DNA of 64,000 nt from an uncultured Candidatus Melainabacteria bacterium (GCA_950096985.1 CATNBA010000007.1:1-64000), one strand, 5' to 3'. Shown: positions 1-9,292, counted from the first letter of the stretch. Notes: generated by a model from the sequence alone, not told the origin. Made by a program: numbers and translations.

Positions 1-187
1 AGAACACTGAATCTACATTCAAAACATTCGGGTAGCGCCAGAGAGCAAGACTGGAATGTAACACTTACTTAAAAACTTTTTGAAGCTTTAAGCTTCATTA
101 TATATTTTTGTTTCCTTTCCCTTTTTTACCTTAACGACTTGATGTCGTTTTTTTTTTGCTGTAAATTAATAAAAAAGGAGAATGGTT
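1..187 (+). other. Upstream region of leuC with possible structured RNA
   Basis: No ORF is supported here. Around 24-59 the segments acatt/aatgt and ccag/ctgg can pair into an interrupted stem, followed by a short palindrome (gaagctttaagcttc, 82-96) and a terminator-like hairpin at 133-157. This could be the 3' end of an RNA or gene lying to the left of the window, or the leader of the leuC-like gene. I could not match it to any riboswitch or T-box consensus. Confidence 0.3.
133..157 (+). terminator. Rho-independent terminator or attenuator before leuC
   Basis: The arms aacgac and gtcgtt pair around a 5-nt loop and are followed by a run of T. It lies about 20 nt before the ribosome binding site of the leuC-like gene. 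It either ends an upstream transcript or works as an attenuator of this gene. Confidence 0.6.
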
Positions 188-1429
188 ATGGGACAAACTT
201 TAGCTGAAAAAATTATTTCAGAACATGCAGGAAAAAATGTTAAAGCTGGTGAATTAGTCATTGCGAATGTTGATGTTACGGCAGTTCAAGATGGTACAGG
301 ACCTTTAACCGTTCAGGAATTTAAAAAATTAGGCAAAGAAAAATTAAATAATCCGGAAAGAACAATTCTTTTTATTGACCATGCGTCACCAAGTCCTAGA
401 AAAGAGTTATCAAATACACATACTGTTTTAAGAAATTTTTCAAAGGAATATGGTGCAATATTGTCTGATATTGGTGCCGGAGTTTGTCATCAGAGATTAG
501 TTGAAACTTATGTAAATCCTTGTGAAATACTAGTCGGAGCTGATTCTCATACTTGTACATCAGGAGCATTAAGTGCTTTTGCAACAGGTATGGGGTCAAC
601 TGATATTGCTGTTGCAATGGCATTGGGCAAAACCTGGTTAAAAGTACCTGCGACATATAAAATTGAAGTTACAGGCAAATTCAAAGAAGGAATATGCTCT
701 AAAGATTTAATGTTGCATTTAATCGGCATGATAGGTGCAGATGGAGCAACTTACAAAGCTTTAGAATTTTGCGGAGACACAATTGAAAACATGGAAATGT
801 CTGAAAGATTTACTTTAGCCAATATGGCGGTAGAGGCGGGAGCTAAAGCTGGTTTATTTATTGCGGATGAAAAAACAAAAGAATTTTTAAAATCGCGCGG
901 ACGCGAAGATAAATTTAGGACTTTAAACCCTGATAGTGATGCCGTTTACGAAAGAGTGATCAAGATTAATGCTGAAGATGTAAAGCATACTGTTTCTTGT
1001 CCACATACAGTTGATAATACAAAAACAGTTGACGAATTAAATAATGTAAAAGTCAATCAGGTATTTGTAGGAACATGTACTAACGGCAGAATTGAGGATT
1101 TACGAGTTGTTGCAAAAATTTTAGAAGGTAAAAAAGTTCATTCAGATGTAAGAATGTTAATTTGTCCGGCATCTAAAGATGTTTATTTACAGGCACTTGA
1201 AGAAGGGTTAATAACAACTTTTGTTGAAGCAAATGCTGCAATATTGCCTCCGGGCTGCGGTCCTTGTGTAGGTGTTCATGCTGGAACTCTTGCGGATGGT
1301 GAAGTTTGTCTGGCTACTCAAAACAGAAATTTTCAAGGAAGAATGGGCAATGTTGAAGGTTTTATATACCTTGCATCTCCGTATGTTGCCGCATACACTG
1401 CATTAAACGGTTACATAAGCGCAAAATAA
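188..1429 (+). CDS. leuC: 3-isopropylmalate dehydratase large subunit / aconitase-family protein
   Basis: Large subunit of an aconitase-superfamily hydro-lyase, the LeuC/HacA type that isomerises 2- to 3-isopropylmalate or a homologous tricarboxylic acid through a [4Fe-4S] cluster. The 413-aa length fits the family. Cluster ligands are visible as GTCTNGR near residue 296 and PPGCGPC near residues 356-359. The ORF track starts 6 nt earlier (MVMGQ), but GGAG at 177-180 abuts that ATG; the ATG at 188 has 7-nt spacing and gives the family-typical MGQTLAEKI. The small subunit LeuD, needed for activity in this subfamily, is not adjacent: the next gene is a sigma factor. The IDH-family gene at 46585 could act in the same type of pathway. 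Substrate (isopropylmalate, homoaconitate or citrate) cannot be decided from sequence. Confidence 0.9.
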   Translation: MGQTLAEKIISEHAGKNVKAGELVIANVDVTAVQDGTGPLTVQEFKKLGKEKLNNPERTILFIDHASPSPRKELSNTHTVLRNFSKEYGAILSDIGAGVCHQRLVETYVNPCEILVGADSHTCTSGALSAFATGMGSTDIAVAMALGKTWLKVPATYKIEVTGKFKEGICSKDLMLHLIGMIGADGATYKALEFCGDTIENMEMSERFTLANMAVEAGAKAGLFIADEKTKEFLKSRGREDKFRTLNPDSDAVYERVIKINAEDVKHTVSCPHTVDNTKTVDELNNVKVNQVFVGTCTNGRIEDLRVVAKILEGKKVHSDVRMLICPASKDVYLQALEEGLITTFVEANAAILPPGCGPCVGVHAGTLADGEVCLATQNRNFQGRMGNVEGFIYLASPYVAAYTALNGYISAK

Positions 1430-1523
1430 AGCTTTAAAATAAAAAATATAATCAATTGACTATGTAACAAAGTATGAGTATTTCTAATTAAACTTTACTT
1501 ACTATAGATGTAAGGAGAAGTTT

Positions 1524-2117
1524 ATGACAGATGCTAAACTGCTATATAAAAAAATGTCATTAGAAGAACTTGTAGTGCTTTCTCAACAAAATGATTATAA
1601 GGCACTGGAAGAACTTATAAAGCGTGAACAAAAAAATGTTTATGCATCATTTGCATATTTAAGCCAGAATAGTGAAAACATTTCAGATTTAACACAAGAG
1701 GCATTACTTCGAATTGCTAAAAATATCCAGCATTTAAAAAACCCAAAATTATATAAAAGCTGGCAAAATCAAATAGTTACTAATCTATTTTATGATGAAC
1801 TGAGAAAAACGCAAAGAAAAGTTGATACAGTTTCATTAGATGAAGAAAAAGAAGATATGCCGCCGATTAGATTACAATTATTAGATAAAAAATGCAAACC
1901 GCATGAAAAATGCATTTCAACTGAATTAGAAAAAATTATTAAAAATGCAGTTCTTGCATTACCTGAGCAGTTCAGAATTGCAATAGTTTTAAGAGAATTT
2001 CAAGGCCTGAGTTATGAAGAAATAGCTGAAGCTACAAATTCCAGTATAGGTACTGTCAAATCTAGAATTGCACGAGCTAGAGGAAAGCTGCAAGAAGATT
2101 TAAAAGCTTACATTTAA
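1524..2117 (+). CDS. ECF-like RNA polymerase sigma factor
   Basis: A 197-aa sigma-70-family protein with only regions 2 and 4, as in extracytoplasmic-function sigma factors. Region 2 lies around residues 35-95 (SDLTQEALLRIAKNI) and the region 4 helix-turn-helix around 145-190 (LSYEEIAEATNSSIGTVKSRI). It has a good ribosome binding site (aaggagaag). It is followed after 11 nt by a zinc-finger, single-TM protein, the standard sigma/anti-sigma pairing, so activity is probably released by a membrane or envelope signal. The regulon cannot be inferred from this window. Confidence 0.9.
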   Translation: MTDAKLLYKKMSLEELVVLSQQNDYKALEELIKREQKNVYASFAYLSQNSENISDLTQEALLRIAKNIQHLKNPKLYKSWQNQIVTNLFYDELRKTQRKVDTVSLDEEKEDMPPIRLQLLDKKCKPHEKCISTELEKIIKNAVLALPEQFRIAIVLREFQGLSYEEIAEATNSSIGTVKSRIARARGKLQEDLKAYI

Positions 2118-2128
2118 GGAGAAAAAAT

Positions 2129-2665
2129 ATGCAATATAATTTATCATGTGAACAAGTTACAGCATTGCTTACATTTTATGTTGAGGATAAACTAAGTGCT
2201 AAATTATCAAACTATGTAAAAGAACATCTAGATAAATGCCCGGAATGCCGCGAAAAATTTTATCAATTACAAAGTATACTGCAACGCTTTAATGAAATTC
2301 AAAATGAAGAAATTGAAAATCCTTATGTAACAAAGCAATATGAAGATTTTAAATCAAACCTATCTGCATATGTAGATAATGAATTAGATGATTTGGAAAA
2401 TATTAAGATAAAAAAAATAGCTATTTCAAACCCTCTGGCAAGACAAGATTTAGAAAATATTTATACATTTAAAAAACTTCTTCATTCTTCGTTTGAAAAA
2501 ACAAAAAATGAGTTAAAAACAGATTATTCAAAATCTATTGTCTGCCAATTACAGAATGAATGCTCTGATGAAAAAAAATTAGACCCGTTTATCAAAATTA
2601 CTGCAATATTTTTTGCAATGATAACTTGCATTGTAGCAGGGATAATATCTATTTTATACTTTTAA
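2129..2665 (+). CDS. Anti-sigma factor with N-terminal zinc finger and C-terminal TM
   Basis: 178 aa. The N-terminus carries C7 and the H-x3-C-x2-C pattern HLDKCPEC (H33, C37, C40), the signature of zinc-binding anti-sigma domains that hold ECF sigma factors. The middle is polar and charged, and residues about 153-178 form a single hydrophobic helix that ends the protein, leaving almost nothing outside the membrane. It is co-transcribed with the sigma gene. Its last 12 nt overlap the 3' end of the convergent gene 2654-3262. With so little C-terminal exposed domain, release by regulated proteolysis would need an unusual or partner-based sensor. Confidence 0.85.
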   Translation: MQYNLSCEQVTALLTFYVEDKLSAKLSNYVKEHLDKCPECREKFYQLQSILQRFNEIQNEEIENPYVTKQYEDFKSNLSAYVDNELDDLENIKIKKIAISNPLARQDLENIYTFKKLLHSSFEKTKNELKTDYSKSIVCQLQNECSDEKKLDPFIKITAIFFAMITCIVAGIISILYF

Positions 2666-3262
2666 TGAAGATGAAGATGAATATTTAATTGAAGATAATT
2701 TTTGGTATTGGCTCATTGAAATGCCGCGTGGAGCTGCCAATTCATAATTATTATGCATATTCGCAAGAGCTTGTTTTTGTTTTTTTGATGCATATTGGTT
2801 ACGCAAAATAGGTGTTACGATATTACATGAAATAATTGATCCGATTGTACTTGCGACAACATCTACACCGTTTTTAAACGGCTTATAACTATCAGGCACA
2901 TTATTAAGATTTCCAATGTTAAAATCAAGTTTGCCGATTTTTTTTACATCATCTTTTGAAAGAGCATTTTTAATACCTTTTGTTGTTAACTTTCCGGTTG
3001 AAACTAATTTTGATGCAATGTTTTTAAATGAACTTGTAATAAGATAAAAAGAGGCTATATTAATTCCTGCATCAGCAATTTCCTGAGGAATAAGAAAGCT
3101 CTTTTGTTCTGGTGAAATTTTATCATTGAATACTACCGCACTAACTTGTGCCAATGATGATAAAATCCAACCTAAAACGCCAGTATGCACAAGCATTTTA
3201 CCAGGATTTTCTCCGTAATTTTTATATAATGATGATTTAAAACCGGAAAATAAATTACTCAT
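2654..3262 (-). CDS. Hypothetical membrane protein, likely lineage-specific family
   Basis: About 202 aa, no family I can name. Hydrophobic stretches occur near residues 25-45 (TGVLGWILSSLAQVSAVVF), 65-80 and 130-150, mixed with basic segments. I chose the ATG at 3262, spaced 8 nt from ggag, over the GTG at 3265 in the track. Its ATG overlaps the upstream gene's TGA (tgATG), so the two are translationally coupled. From general impression of Gastranaerophilales proteomes, segments such as PEQKSFLIPQE look typical of that lineage; this is recollection, not a search. Function unknown. Confidence 0.7.
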   Translation of the reverse strand: MSNLFSGFKSSLYKNYGENPGKMLVHTGVLGWILSSLAQVSAVVFNDKISPEQKSFLIPQEIADAGINIASFYLITSSFKNIASKLVSTGKLTTKGIKNALSKDDVKKIGKLDFNIGNLNNVPDSYKPFKNGVDVVASTIGSIISCNIVTPILRNQYASKKQKQALANMHNNYELAAPRGISMSQYQKLSSIKYSSSSSLKV

Positions 3263-3822
3263 CACTTATTCTCCTGTTTTTTTATCAAAGTATTTGTCAA
3301 AAATTTCGTCAACGGTGCATCTATTAAGAAATTTGTAAACATCATAACCACTAGTGCGACAATTGTACCCATAGCGTTACGATACTGCATAAAGGCATCT
3401 GTATTGGTTTTTGTGATATTTTTTGGTGTAAACAATGATTTCCATTTAGGTACATTAGCTCCTCGAGGCTGCGACATGGCTTTAATGCCTTTAATACAGG
3501 CTTTACGAATTATAAAACCTGTTGCTGTACCTGCAACAATTTTTGCTATAGTTCTTGCAACAGAAACTTTTCGTGTTTTTTCATCAACTTTTTTATTATT
3601 GGCATCAATAAATGGCTGGGTCATTAAAGCTGATGCTCCTAAAATAAGGCGTTGTTCAGCAGATGAAATTTTTTCACCTGCTTTATTAATCCAATTTATA
3701 TTCCCTGATAATTCCAGATTAGGAACAGCACTAAGTGCACGCTGTTTTACTGAATTGCAAGCGCTTTTTATTCCACCCTGAAACTGCGGGGAAGATGTTT
3801 TTATTTTCATGTTAGACGCCAT
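3262..3822 (-). CDS. Hypothetical membrane protein with N-terminal FQGG motif
   Basis: About 186 aa. The N-terminus MASNMKIKTSSPQFQGG is polar and ends in an F-x-G motif resembling those at the starts of the genes at 14235, 15827 and 37207. Further features are a hydrophobic segment followed by LMTQPFIDANNKK, which resembles the TQPVN/MQPIN segments of the 14-17 kb paralogs, and two more hydrophobic stretches (about residues 85-105 and 150-170). The track starts at a TTG four codons earlier; the ATG at 3822 is more likely, with a weak ggtag upstream, and the ATG at 3810 is also possible. Function unknown. Confidence 0.65.
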   Translation of the reverse strand: MASNMKIKTSSPQFQGGIKSACNSVKQRALSAVPNLELSGNINWINKAGEKISSAEQRLILGASALMTQPFIDANNKKVDEKTRKVSVARTIAKIVAGTATGFIIRKACIKGIKAMSQPRGANVPKWKSLFTPKNITKTNTDAFMQYRNAMGTIVALVVMMFTNFLIDAPLTKFLTNTLIKKQENK

Positions 3823-3900
3823 ATTTCTACCCAAGTCAATAAAGACAATGAAGGTTAATAATTGCCCTTAACATGTAATATATTACAAAAATTTTACAAA

Positions 3901-5136
3901 TTAAAGAATAGCACCTTTGGGTACAACCGTAACTCCGTTTGGAGAAACATGGAAACCTCGTTTTTCGTCTTCTTCTTTATTAAAACCTATTCTTGAATTA
4001 GGCGGTACTACGACATTTTTATCGATAATAGCACGCTTAATTTTCGAATATCTGCCAATTTCAACATTTTCCATCAAAATACTTTCAGAAATTTGAGAGA
4101 AACTGTTTACTTTAACCTTAGGCGAAAGAATACAACGAGACAACCCTGCACCTGAAACAATGCAACCCTCAGACACCATAGAATTTGTTGCCATACCTAC
4201 ACGTTCACCCTCTTCCCAGATGAATTTTGCGGGCGGATAGTTGTAATTGAAAGTTCTTAAAGGCCACTCTTGAGAATATAAATTCAGTTCAGGGTCATAA
4301 TCCAATAAATCCATATTAGCTTGCCAGTATGCATCAATACTTCCAACATCCATCCAATAGCCACGTTCCTGCGGTGACATACCTGGGAAAGAGTTTTCAT
4401 TAAAATTATAAATATATATTTTTTTACCTTCATTTAAAAGCATTGGTATAACATTCTTACCAAAATCATGGCTTGATTTTTCAATAGCTTCATCACGAGT
4501 CAGAGCATCCAGAAGAATACCTTTGTTAAAAATATAATTACCCATTGATGCAAGACACATATTCGGGTTGCCGGGAATAGATTTTGGTTTAAATTGAGGT
4601 TTTTCTACAAAGGCTGTTAATTTCCAGTCATCATCAACTTCAATTATACCGAATTCATGCGCATCTTCAATTGGAATGGGTATTGCAGAAATAGATAAAT
4701 CAGCCCCCTTTGCTTTGTGATAATCAAGCATTTGCGACACATCCATTTTATAAATATGGTCACCGCCAAAAATACATACATAATCTGGATCTTCATCAGT
4801 AATATGAAAAACATTTTGATAAATAGCATCAGCTGTTCCTCTATACCAATCAGAACCTGTTCTCATCTGAGCAGGACACAAATCCACATATTGATTTAAA
4901 AACGGAGACAAAGCCCATCCGCGTGTTATATGCTTATTTAGAGAGTCAGATTTGTATTGTGTCAATACTTTAATTTTAAAAAATCCTGAATTTATAAAAT
5001 TATTTAAAACAAAATCAATAATTCTATATCTGCCGCCAAAAGGAACTGCAGGTTTTGCCCTGTCTTTTGTTAATGGATATAACCTTTTACCTTCGCCGCC
5101 TGCTAAAATCATGACTAACGCATCATCAATTGACAT
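3901..5136 (-). CDS. glgC: Glucose-1-phosphate adenylyltransferase
   Basis: ADP-glucose pyrophosphorylase, making ADP-glucose and pyrophosphate from glucose-1-phosphate and ATP as the committed step of bacterial glycogen synthesis. The 411-aa length is typical. The nucleotidyltransferase loop GGEGKRL sits at residues 13-19 followed by AKPAVPFGG, and GGDHIY at 124-129 carries the metal-binding aspartate. The C-terminal part has the hexapeptide-like left-handed beta-helix spacing (ILMENVEIGRYSKIKRAIID). The start is supported by aaaggag 5 nt before the ATG. It stands alone, with no glgA or glgB next to it. Confidence 0.96.
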   Translation of the reverse strand: MSIDDALVMILAGGEGKRLYPLTKDRAKPAVPFGGRYRIIDFVLNNFINSGFFKIKVLTQYKSDSLNKHITRGWALSPFLNQYVDLCPAQMRTGSDWYRGTADAIYQNVFHITDEDPDYVCIFGGDHIYKMDVSQMLDYHKAKGADLSISAIPIPIEDAHEFGIIEVDDDWKLTAFVEKPQFKPKSIPGNPNMCLASMGNYIFNKGILLDALTRDEAIEKSSHDFGKNVIPMLLNEGKKIYIYNFNENSFPGMSPQERGYWMDVGSIDAYWQANMDLLDYDPELNLYSQEWPLRTFNYNYPPAKFIWEEGERVGMATNSMVSEGCIVSGAGLSRCILSPKVKVNSFSQISESILMENVEIGRYSKIKRAIIDKNVVVPPNSRIGFNKEEDEKRGFHVSPNGVTVVPKGAIL

Positions 5137-5223
5137 CTCTTCTCCTTTACTAATAAACCATATAATTATTATATATTAATAAAAAAAATAATGCACTAAT
5201 CCTTTATGATTATTTTTTCAAAA

Positions 5224-5249
5224 AAAAAGCTCCCTTTAGGGAGCTTTTT
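5224..5249 (-). terminator. Terminator of the birA-oadGAB operon
   Basis: A perfect 11-bp stem (aaaaagctccc / gggagcttttt) with a ttta loop lies 10 nt after the oadB stop. On the minus strand the stem ends in a T run. Almost the same hairpin follows serS at 44839-44864. Confidence 0.85.
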
Positions 5250-5258
5250 AACTTTTTC

Positions 5259-6434
5259 TTAATTGCATAAAGCAAGTAAAATACCTGCTGCAACACCTGA
5301 GCCGATTACACCGGCTACGTTTGGTCCCATAGCGTGCATTAATAAGTAGTTTTGAGGATTAGCCTCCAAGCCAACTTTGTTTGCAACACGGGCTGCCATA
5401 GGAACAGCAGAAACACCTGCTGCACCAATTAACGGATTAATTTTAGTTTTTGAGAACAAGTTCATTACCTTAGCAAATATAACACCCGCACCTGTTGCAA
5501 ATGAGAAGGCCAATATACCTAAGATTAAGATGAATAATGTCTGCAATGTTAAGAATTGATCTGCTGACAACTTAGAACCAACAGAAAGTCCCAAGAAAAT
5601 AGTTACAATGTTAATCAAAGCATTTTGCATTGTATCTGATAATCTGTCCACAACACCACATTCTTTACATAAGTTACCGAATGTCAAAGCTCCGATAAGA
5701 GGGCAAGCATCAGGCAGGAAAATTATACATAATCCCAATACAACAAGAGGGAATACAATTTTTTCTCTTTTAGTAACTTCTCTCAATTGAGACATTTGAA
5801 TTTCACGTTCTTCTTTAGTTGTTAATAATTTCATAATTGGCGGTTGAATTACAGGAACCAATGCCATATATGAATAAGCCGCTACCGCAATTGCGCCTAA
5901 CAATTCGGGAGCAAGTTTTGAAGTAACATAAATTGATGTAGGACCATCAGCGCCGCCGATAATACCAATTGCACCTGATTGCGGTAACGTAAATCCGAAT
6001 ACGCATAAAGCAAGCAGTAATGCTCCAAAAATACCAAATTGTGCAGCACCACCTAAAAGTGCAGTTTTAGGGTTTGCAATCAACGGACCAAAATCGGTCA
6101 TAGCACCTACACCCATAAAGATAATCAACGGGAACAAACCCTGATGAATACCTGCTTCATAAATAATTCCCAAAAATCCATGAGGACCTGCAATATCAGC
6201 AACGGGAATATTTGATAACAAACCGCCGAAAGCAATCGGAACTAACAATAGCGGTTCATATTGTTTTTTAATACCTAACCACAAAAGAAAACAGCAGATT
6301 ACAAGCATAATCGGTGAACCGAATTGATGCAGGAATTGCTCAAATCCGTTTGTGATATTAGGGTCCACAGGCTGCACAAAGTTTGCAATACCTGTAGATG
6401 CCCATAATTTCATTAAACTGTCTGTAATATTCAT
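5259..6434 (-). CDS. oadB: Na+-translocating decarboxylase beta subunit
   Basis: Integral membrane subunit of the biotin-dependent Na+-pumping decarboxylases; it decarboxylates carboxybiotin and exports Na+. The 391-aa length fits the family. Most of the protein is hydrophobic, and the strongly conserved GGADGPTSI segment, which contains the ion-binding aspartate of this family, is present near residue 160. The C-terminal helix contains [11 protein letters not shown]. It is the last gene of birA-oadG-oadA-oadB, 15 nt after oadA, and is followed by a terminator. Beta subunits of oxaloacetate, methylmalonyl-CoA and glutaconyl-CoA decarboxylases are alike; the adjacent alpha subunit points to oxaloacetate. 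Confidence 0.95.
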   Translation of the reverse strand: MNITDSLMKLWASTGIANFVQPVDPNITNGFEQFLHQFGSPIMLVICCFLLWLGIKKQYEPLLLVPIAFGGLLSNIPVADIAGPHGFLGIIYEAGIHQGLFPLIIFMGVGAMTDFGPLIANPKTALLGGAAQFGIFGALLLALCVFGFTLPQSGAIGIIGGADGPTSIYVTSKLAPELLGAIAVAAYSYMALVPVIQPPIMKLLTTKEEREIQMSQLREVTKREKIVFPLVVLGLCIIFLPDACPLIGALTFGNLCKECGVVDRLSDTMQNALINIVTIFLGLSVGSKLSADQFLTLQTLFILILGILAFSFATGAGVIFAKVMNLFSKTKINPLIGAAGVSAVPMAARVANKVGLEANPQNYLLMHAMGPNVAGVIGSGVAAGILLALCN

Positions 6435-6449
6435 TTTCTTTTATACCTC

Positions 6450-8258
6450 TTAAGCAATTGTAACTAATACATCGCCTGTTTTAACTTTAGCGCCTAATTC
6501 AACTTCAACAGAGCTTACAGTACCTGATACGGGTGATTTAATTTCTGTTTCCATTTTCATAGCTTCAACAACAAGAAGTACATCGCCTTCTTCAATTTGA
6601 TCACCTGCTGAAACTTCAACTTTTAAAACTACACCAGGTAAAGCCGCTTTAACAGGAGTACCTTCACCCTGAGGAGCATGTGTTGCTTCAATACCGTTTT
6701 TAACATCAAAGTCATAAAGTTTACCATTAACAGTAGCTTTTTTACCTTCAAGAGCAACTGAATATTTTTTACCGTTAACAGTGATAGTATAACCGTCTGA
6801 TGAGTTTCCTGCAGAAACATCTTGAGCAGGTGCATCAGCTGATTTTTTGTTAACTGAAACAGTACCTTTACCCAACAAGAAGTCAATACCTTTATCAAGG
6901 TTGCCGTCTTTACAAGCAGCTGCAATGAATAAGTTTTCATCAGTTACAGGAAGACCTGCAGCTTTCAATCTTTCTTCAGCCGGTTTAAGACCTTTTTCAG
7001 GGTCTCTGTCATTCAGATCAACAACTTTTTCTGTAGTTGGCGCTAAGCCTGTTTTTTCTTCTGCCCATTTAACAAGTTCAGGATCAGGTTCACAAGGAGT
7101 TTTTCCAAAGTAGCCCAAAATCATTTTTGCATAACCGGGGTTTGCTTGATCCCACGGTTTTTCTGTAATTGCATTTAAGAATGATTGTTGAGCATAGAAT
7201 TGAGAAACAGGAGTTACAGATGTTGCAAAACCGCCTCTTTCAACAACTTCTTTCATATTAGCAATAACTTTAGGGAATTTATCCAACATACCCATATCTT
7301 TCAACTGGTTAACAGTGGTTGCTGTAGCACCACCTGGTAACGGAGCTTGAATAAGAATTGGGTTTACAGCTAAAGAAATCGGAGAAAGCGGATAATCTTT
7401 CATACATTCTTTAAAGATTTCTTCTGTTTCCATAATTTTACCGATATCCAAGCCTAAATCGTAATCTGTACCTTTAAGAGCATGCCACATAGAAATAATA
7501 TCCGGCTGACCTGTACCGCCAGAAACAGGTTTCATAGCAAGGTCAATTCCGTCAGCACCGCCCTCAAGAGCTGCCAAATAAGCTGCTAATCCTGTACCAG
7601 CAGTTTCATGAGAGTGGAATCTGATATGAGCATCAGGTCCTAAAATTTCTCTTGTACGTCTGATAGTTTCATAAACTTTTCTCGGATTTGAAGTACCTGA
7701 TGCATCTTTAAATGCTAAGCTGTCAAACGGGATGCCAGCATCTAAAATATTTCTCAATACTCTTTCATAGAAATCAGCGTCATGAGCGCCCTCACAGCCG
7801 TATGGAAGTTCCATCATAGTGATTGTAACTTCGTGCTGAAGCCCGTGTTTTTTTATTGAATTAGCTGAATCAATCAAGTTATTAACATCATTTAAAGCGT
7901 CAAAGTTTCTGATAACATTAACACCATGTTTTGCAAACATTTTTGCGTGTAAATCAATAACGTCGCGAGGTTGTGAATTCAGACCTACAACATTTACACC
8001 GCGAGCTAATGATTGTAATTTTACATCAGGACCGACTGCTGCTCTGATTTTATCCATAGTTTCGAACGCATTTTCGTTACAGAAGAAAATCGGAGCTTGA
8101 AATCTTGCACCGCCTGCTGTTTCAAAATGGTTTAAACCTGCATTAACTGCTGCCTGCAAAGCAGGAATAAAGTCATCTACAAGAACTTTAGCTCCGTAGA
8201 TTGATTGGAAACCGTCACGGAATGACGTATCCATTACCTTAATAAGTTTTTTACTCAT
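6450..8258 (-). CDS. oadA: Oxaloacetate decarboxylase alpha subunit (carboxyltransferase + biotin carrier)
   Basis: A 602-aa two-part enzyme. Residues about 1-460 form the carboxyltransferase TIM barrel with the DTSFRDGFQS metal/substrate motif at the start, a PYG-type conserved domain follows, and residues about 530-602 are a biotinyl domain with AMKM (biotinylated lysine K568). It moves CO2 from oxaloacetate to biotin for release at OadB, giving pyruvate. A linker rich in Ala, Ser and Asp (SADAPAQDVSAGNSSDG) precedes the carrier domain, shorter than the Ala/Pro linkers often seen. Carboxyltransferases of pyruvate carboxylase type B are related; the neighbouring oadG and oadB favour the Na+ pump. 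Confidence 0.94.
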   Translation of the reverse strand: MSKKLIKVMDTSFRDGFQSIYGAKVLVDDFIPALQAAVNAGLNHFETAGGARFQAPIFFCNENAFETMDKIRAAVGPDVKLQSLARGVNVVGLNSQPRDVIDLHAKMFAKHGVNVIRNFDALNDVNNLIDSANSIKKHGLQHEVTITMMELPYGCEGAHDADFYERVLRNILDAGIPFDSLAFKDASGTSNPRKVYETIRRTREILGPDAHIRFHSHETAGTGLAAYLAALEGGADGIDLAMKPVSGGTGQPDIISMWHALKGTDYDLGLDIGKIMETEEIFKECMKDYPLSPISLAVNPILIQAPLPGGATATTVNQLKDMGMLDKFPKVIANMKEVVERGGFATSVTPVSQFYAQQSFLNAITEKPWDQANPGYAKMILGYFGKTPCEPDPELVKWAEEKTGLAPTTEKVVDLNDRDPEKGLKPAEERLKAAGLPVTDENLFIAAACKDGNLDKGIDFLLGKGTVSVNKKSADAPAQDVSAGNSSDGYTITVNGKKYSVALEGKKATVNGKLYDFDVKNGIEATHAPQGEGTPVKAALPGVVLKVEVSAGDQIEEGDVLLVVEAMKMETEIKSPVSGTVSSVEVELGAKVKTGDVLVTIA

Positions 8259-8290
8259 TTTTTTACCCTTTCTTATAATTTTTTTGTTAA

Positions 8291-8521
8291 TTATTTACGT
8301 GCCAAAATAGCGGCGATAGCAACTGCAATAGCCGCATCATCATTTGATGCTTTTGTTGATTTTTTCTCAACAATTTCAACTTTTTCGGGGAAAATTTTAT
8401 TCAAATAACCCACAACTGCGGACATGCCAAACATTCCCGCAATAAGAATACATAAAAAGCTTAAAACAAAGCCCATACCAAGCCCCATAAGTGTTAGACC
8501 TGAAATTAATGTTTCATTCAT
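8291..8521 (-). CDS. oadG: Decarboxylase gamma subunit (small membrane anchor)
   Basis: 76 aa. A single N-terminal transmembrane helix (about residues 8-37, GLTLMGLGMGFVLSFLCIL) is followed by a short charged linker and an Ala-rich tail (DDAAIAVAIAAILARK). This is the layout of OadG/MmdD-type gamma subunits, which bring the alpha subunit to the membrane beta subunit. Its ATG overlaps the birA stop (ATGA) with gggag 7 nt before it. The identity rests more on position and topology than on strong sequence motifs. Confidence 0.85.
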   Translation of the reverse strand: MNETLISGLTLMGLGMGFVLSFLCILIAGMFGMSAVVGYLNKIFPEKVEIVEKKSTKASNDDAAIAVAIAAILARK

Positions 8522-9261
8522 AATATATCTCCCATTGTTACTGTAATTTCTTTTTCATTTTGTAATAACACGAGTTCTCCGGAGTGATTTACATTTTTGG
8601 CATACCCGGAAATAGTATTATTAAAACCTTTTACTGAGATTTCTTTTTCTAAAAAACAAGCTCGTTTTATATAATCATTTTCAATCATTGGAAATCCCTG
8701 CATTAAAAATTTATCATAATTTGAAAAGAATTTTTCTGCTAAACTGTTTAAGAAATTTTTTTTATCTATAAACTCTTTTATTTCAAGATTAAGAGCAGTG
8801 ACCTCTTTATCTGTTACTATCGATAAATCTTCTTGTCTTGCATTCAAATTAATCCCTGCACCTAAAATAAGCCCCTTAAAATTATGTCCCTGCATAACGG
8901 TTTCGGATAATATTCCTGCAATTTTTTTACCGTTTACAAGGACATCATTAGGCCATTTAATTTTTGGTTCAAGCCCGTATTCTTCCAACATTTCACATAA
9001 AATAACCGAAAAATACTGCGTTAAATTTGCATATACAGCTTTAAAAGTATCAGAAGGTTTTAAAACAAGGGACATGAAAATATTTCCTTCGCCAAAATCA
9101 ATCCATGCTCTTTCGAATCTTCCCCGCCCGTCGGTCTGTTTATTTGCATAAATAACAGTTCTGTCTGCAATTACAGCCAGATTAGACTTTGCGTAAAAAT
9201 TGGTAGAATTAACCTCCTCCAACTCTGTAATATTTATTTTCTCCCTCTGAATTAAACTCAT
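8518..9261 (-). CDS. birA: Biotin--[biotin carboxyl carrier protein] ligase
   Basis: Attaches biotin to the lysine of biotin-carrier domains through biotinyl-AMP. The BirA/LplA catalytic core starts almost at once (EEVNSTN) with GRGRFERAW and KWPNDVLVNGKKIAGIL, then a small C-terminal domain. There is no N-terminal helix-turn-helix, so it is probably a monofunctional enzyme and not a repressor. The track starts at a TTG; the ATG at 9261 (MSLIQRE, 247 aa) is preferred. No Shine-Dalgarno is visible, but TACAAT lies 8 nt before this ATG, so the mRNA may be leaderless or nearly so. It leads the operon that encodes its probable client, OadA. Confidence 0.93.
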   Translation of the reverse strand: MSLIQREKINITELEEVNSTNFYAKSNLAVIADRTVIYANKQTDGRGRFERAWIDFGEGNIFMSLVLKPSDTFKAVYANLTQYFSVILCEMLEEYGLEPKIKWPNDVLVNGKKIAGILSETVMQGHNFKGLILGAGINLNARQEDLSIVTDKEVTALNLEIKEFIDKKNFLNSLAEKFFSNYDKFLMQGFPMIENDYIKRACFLEKEISVKGFNNTISGYAKNVNHSGELVLLQNEKEITVTMGDIL

Positions 9262-9292
9262 ATATAACAATTGTAAAACAAACAAAAAAAAT

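Noticed and set aside
1-60. Riboswitch or T-box upstream of leuC
   Set aside because: I could not match any known consensus, such as the T-box GGTGGNACCGCG. Left as unknown structure.
3404-3781. 125-aa plus-strand ORF
   Set aside because: Antisense shadow of the 3262-3822 gene; no ribosome binding site and no recognisable protein features.
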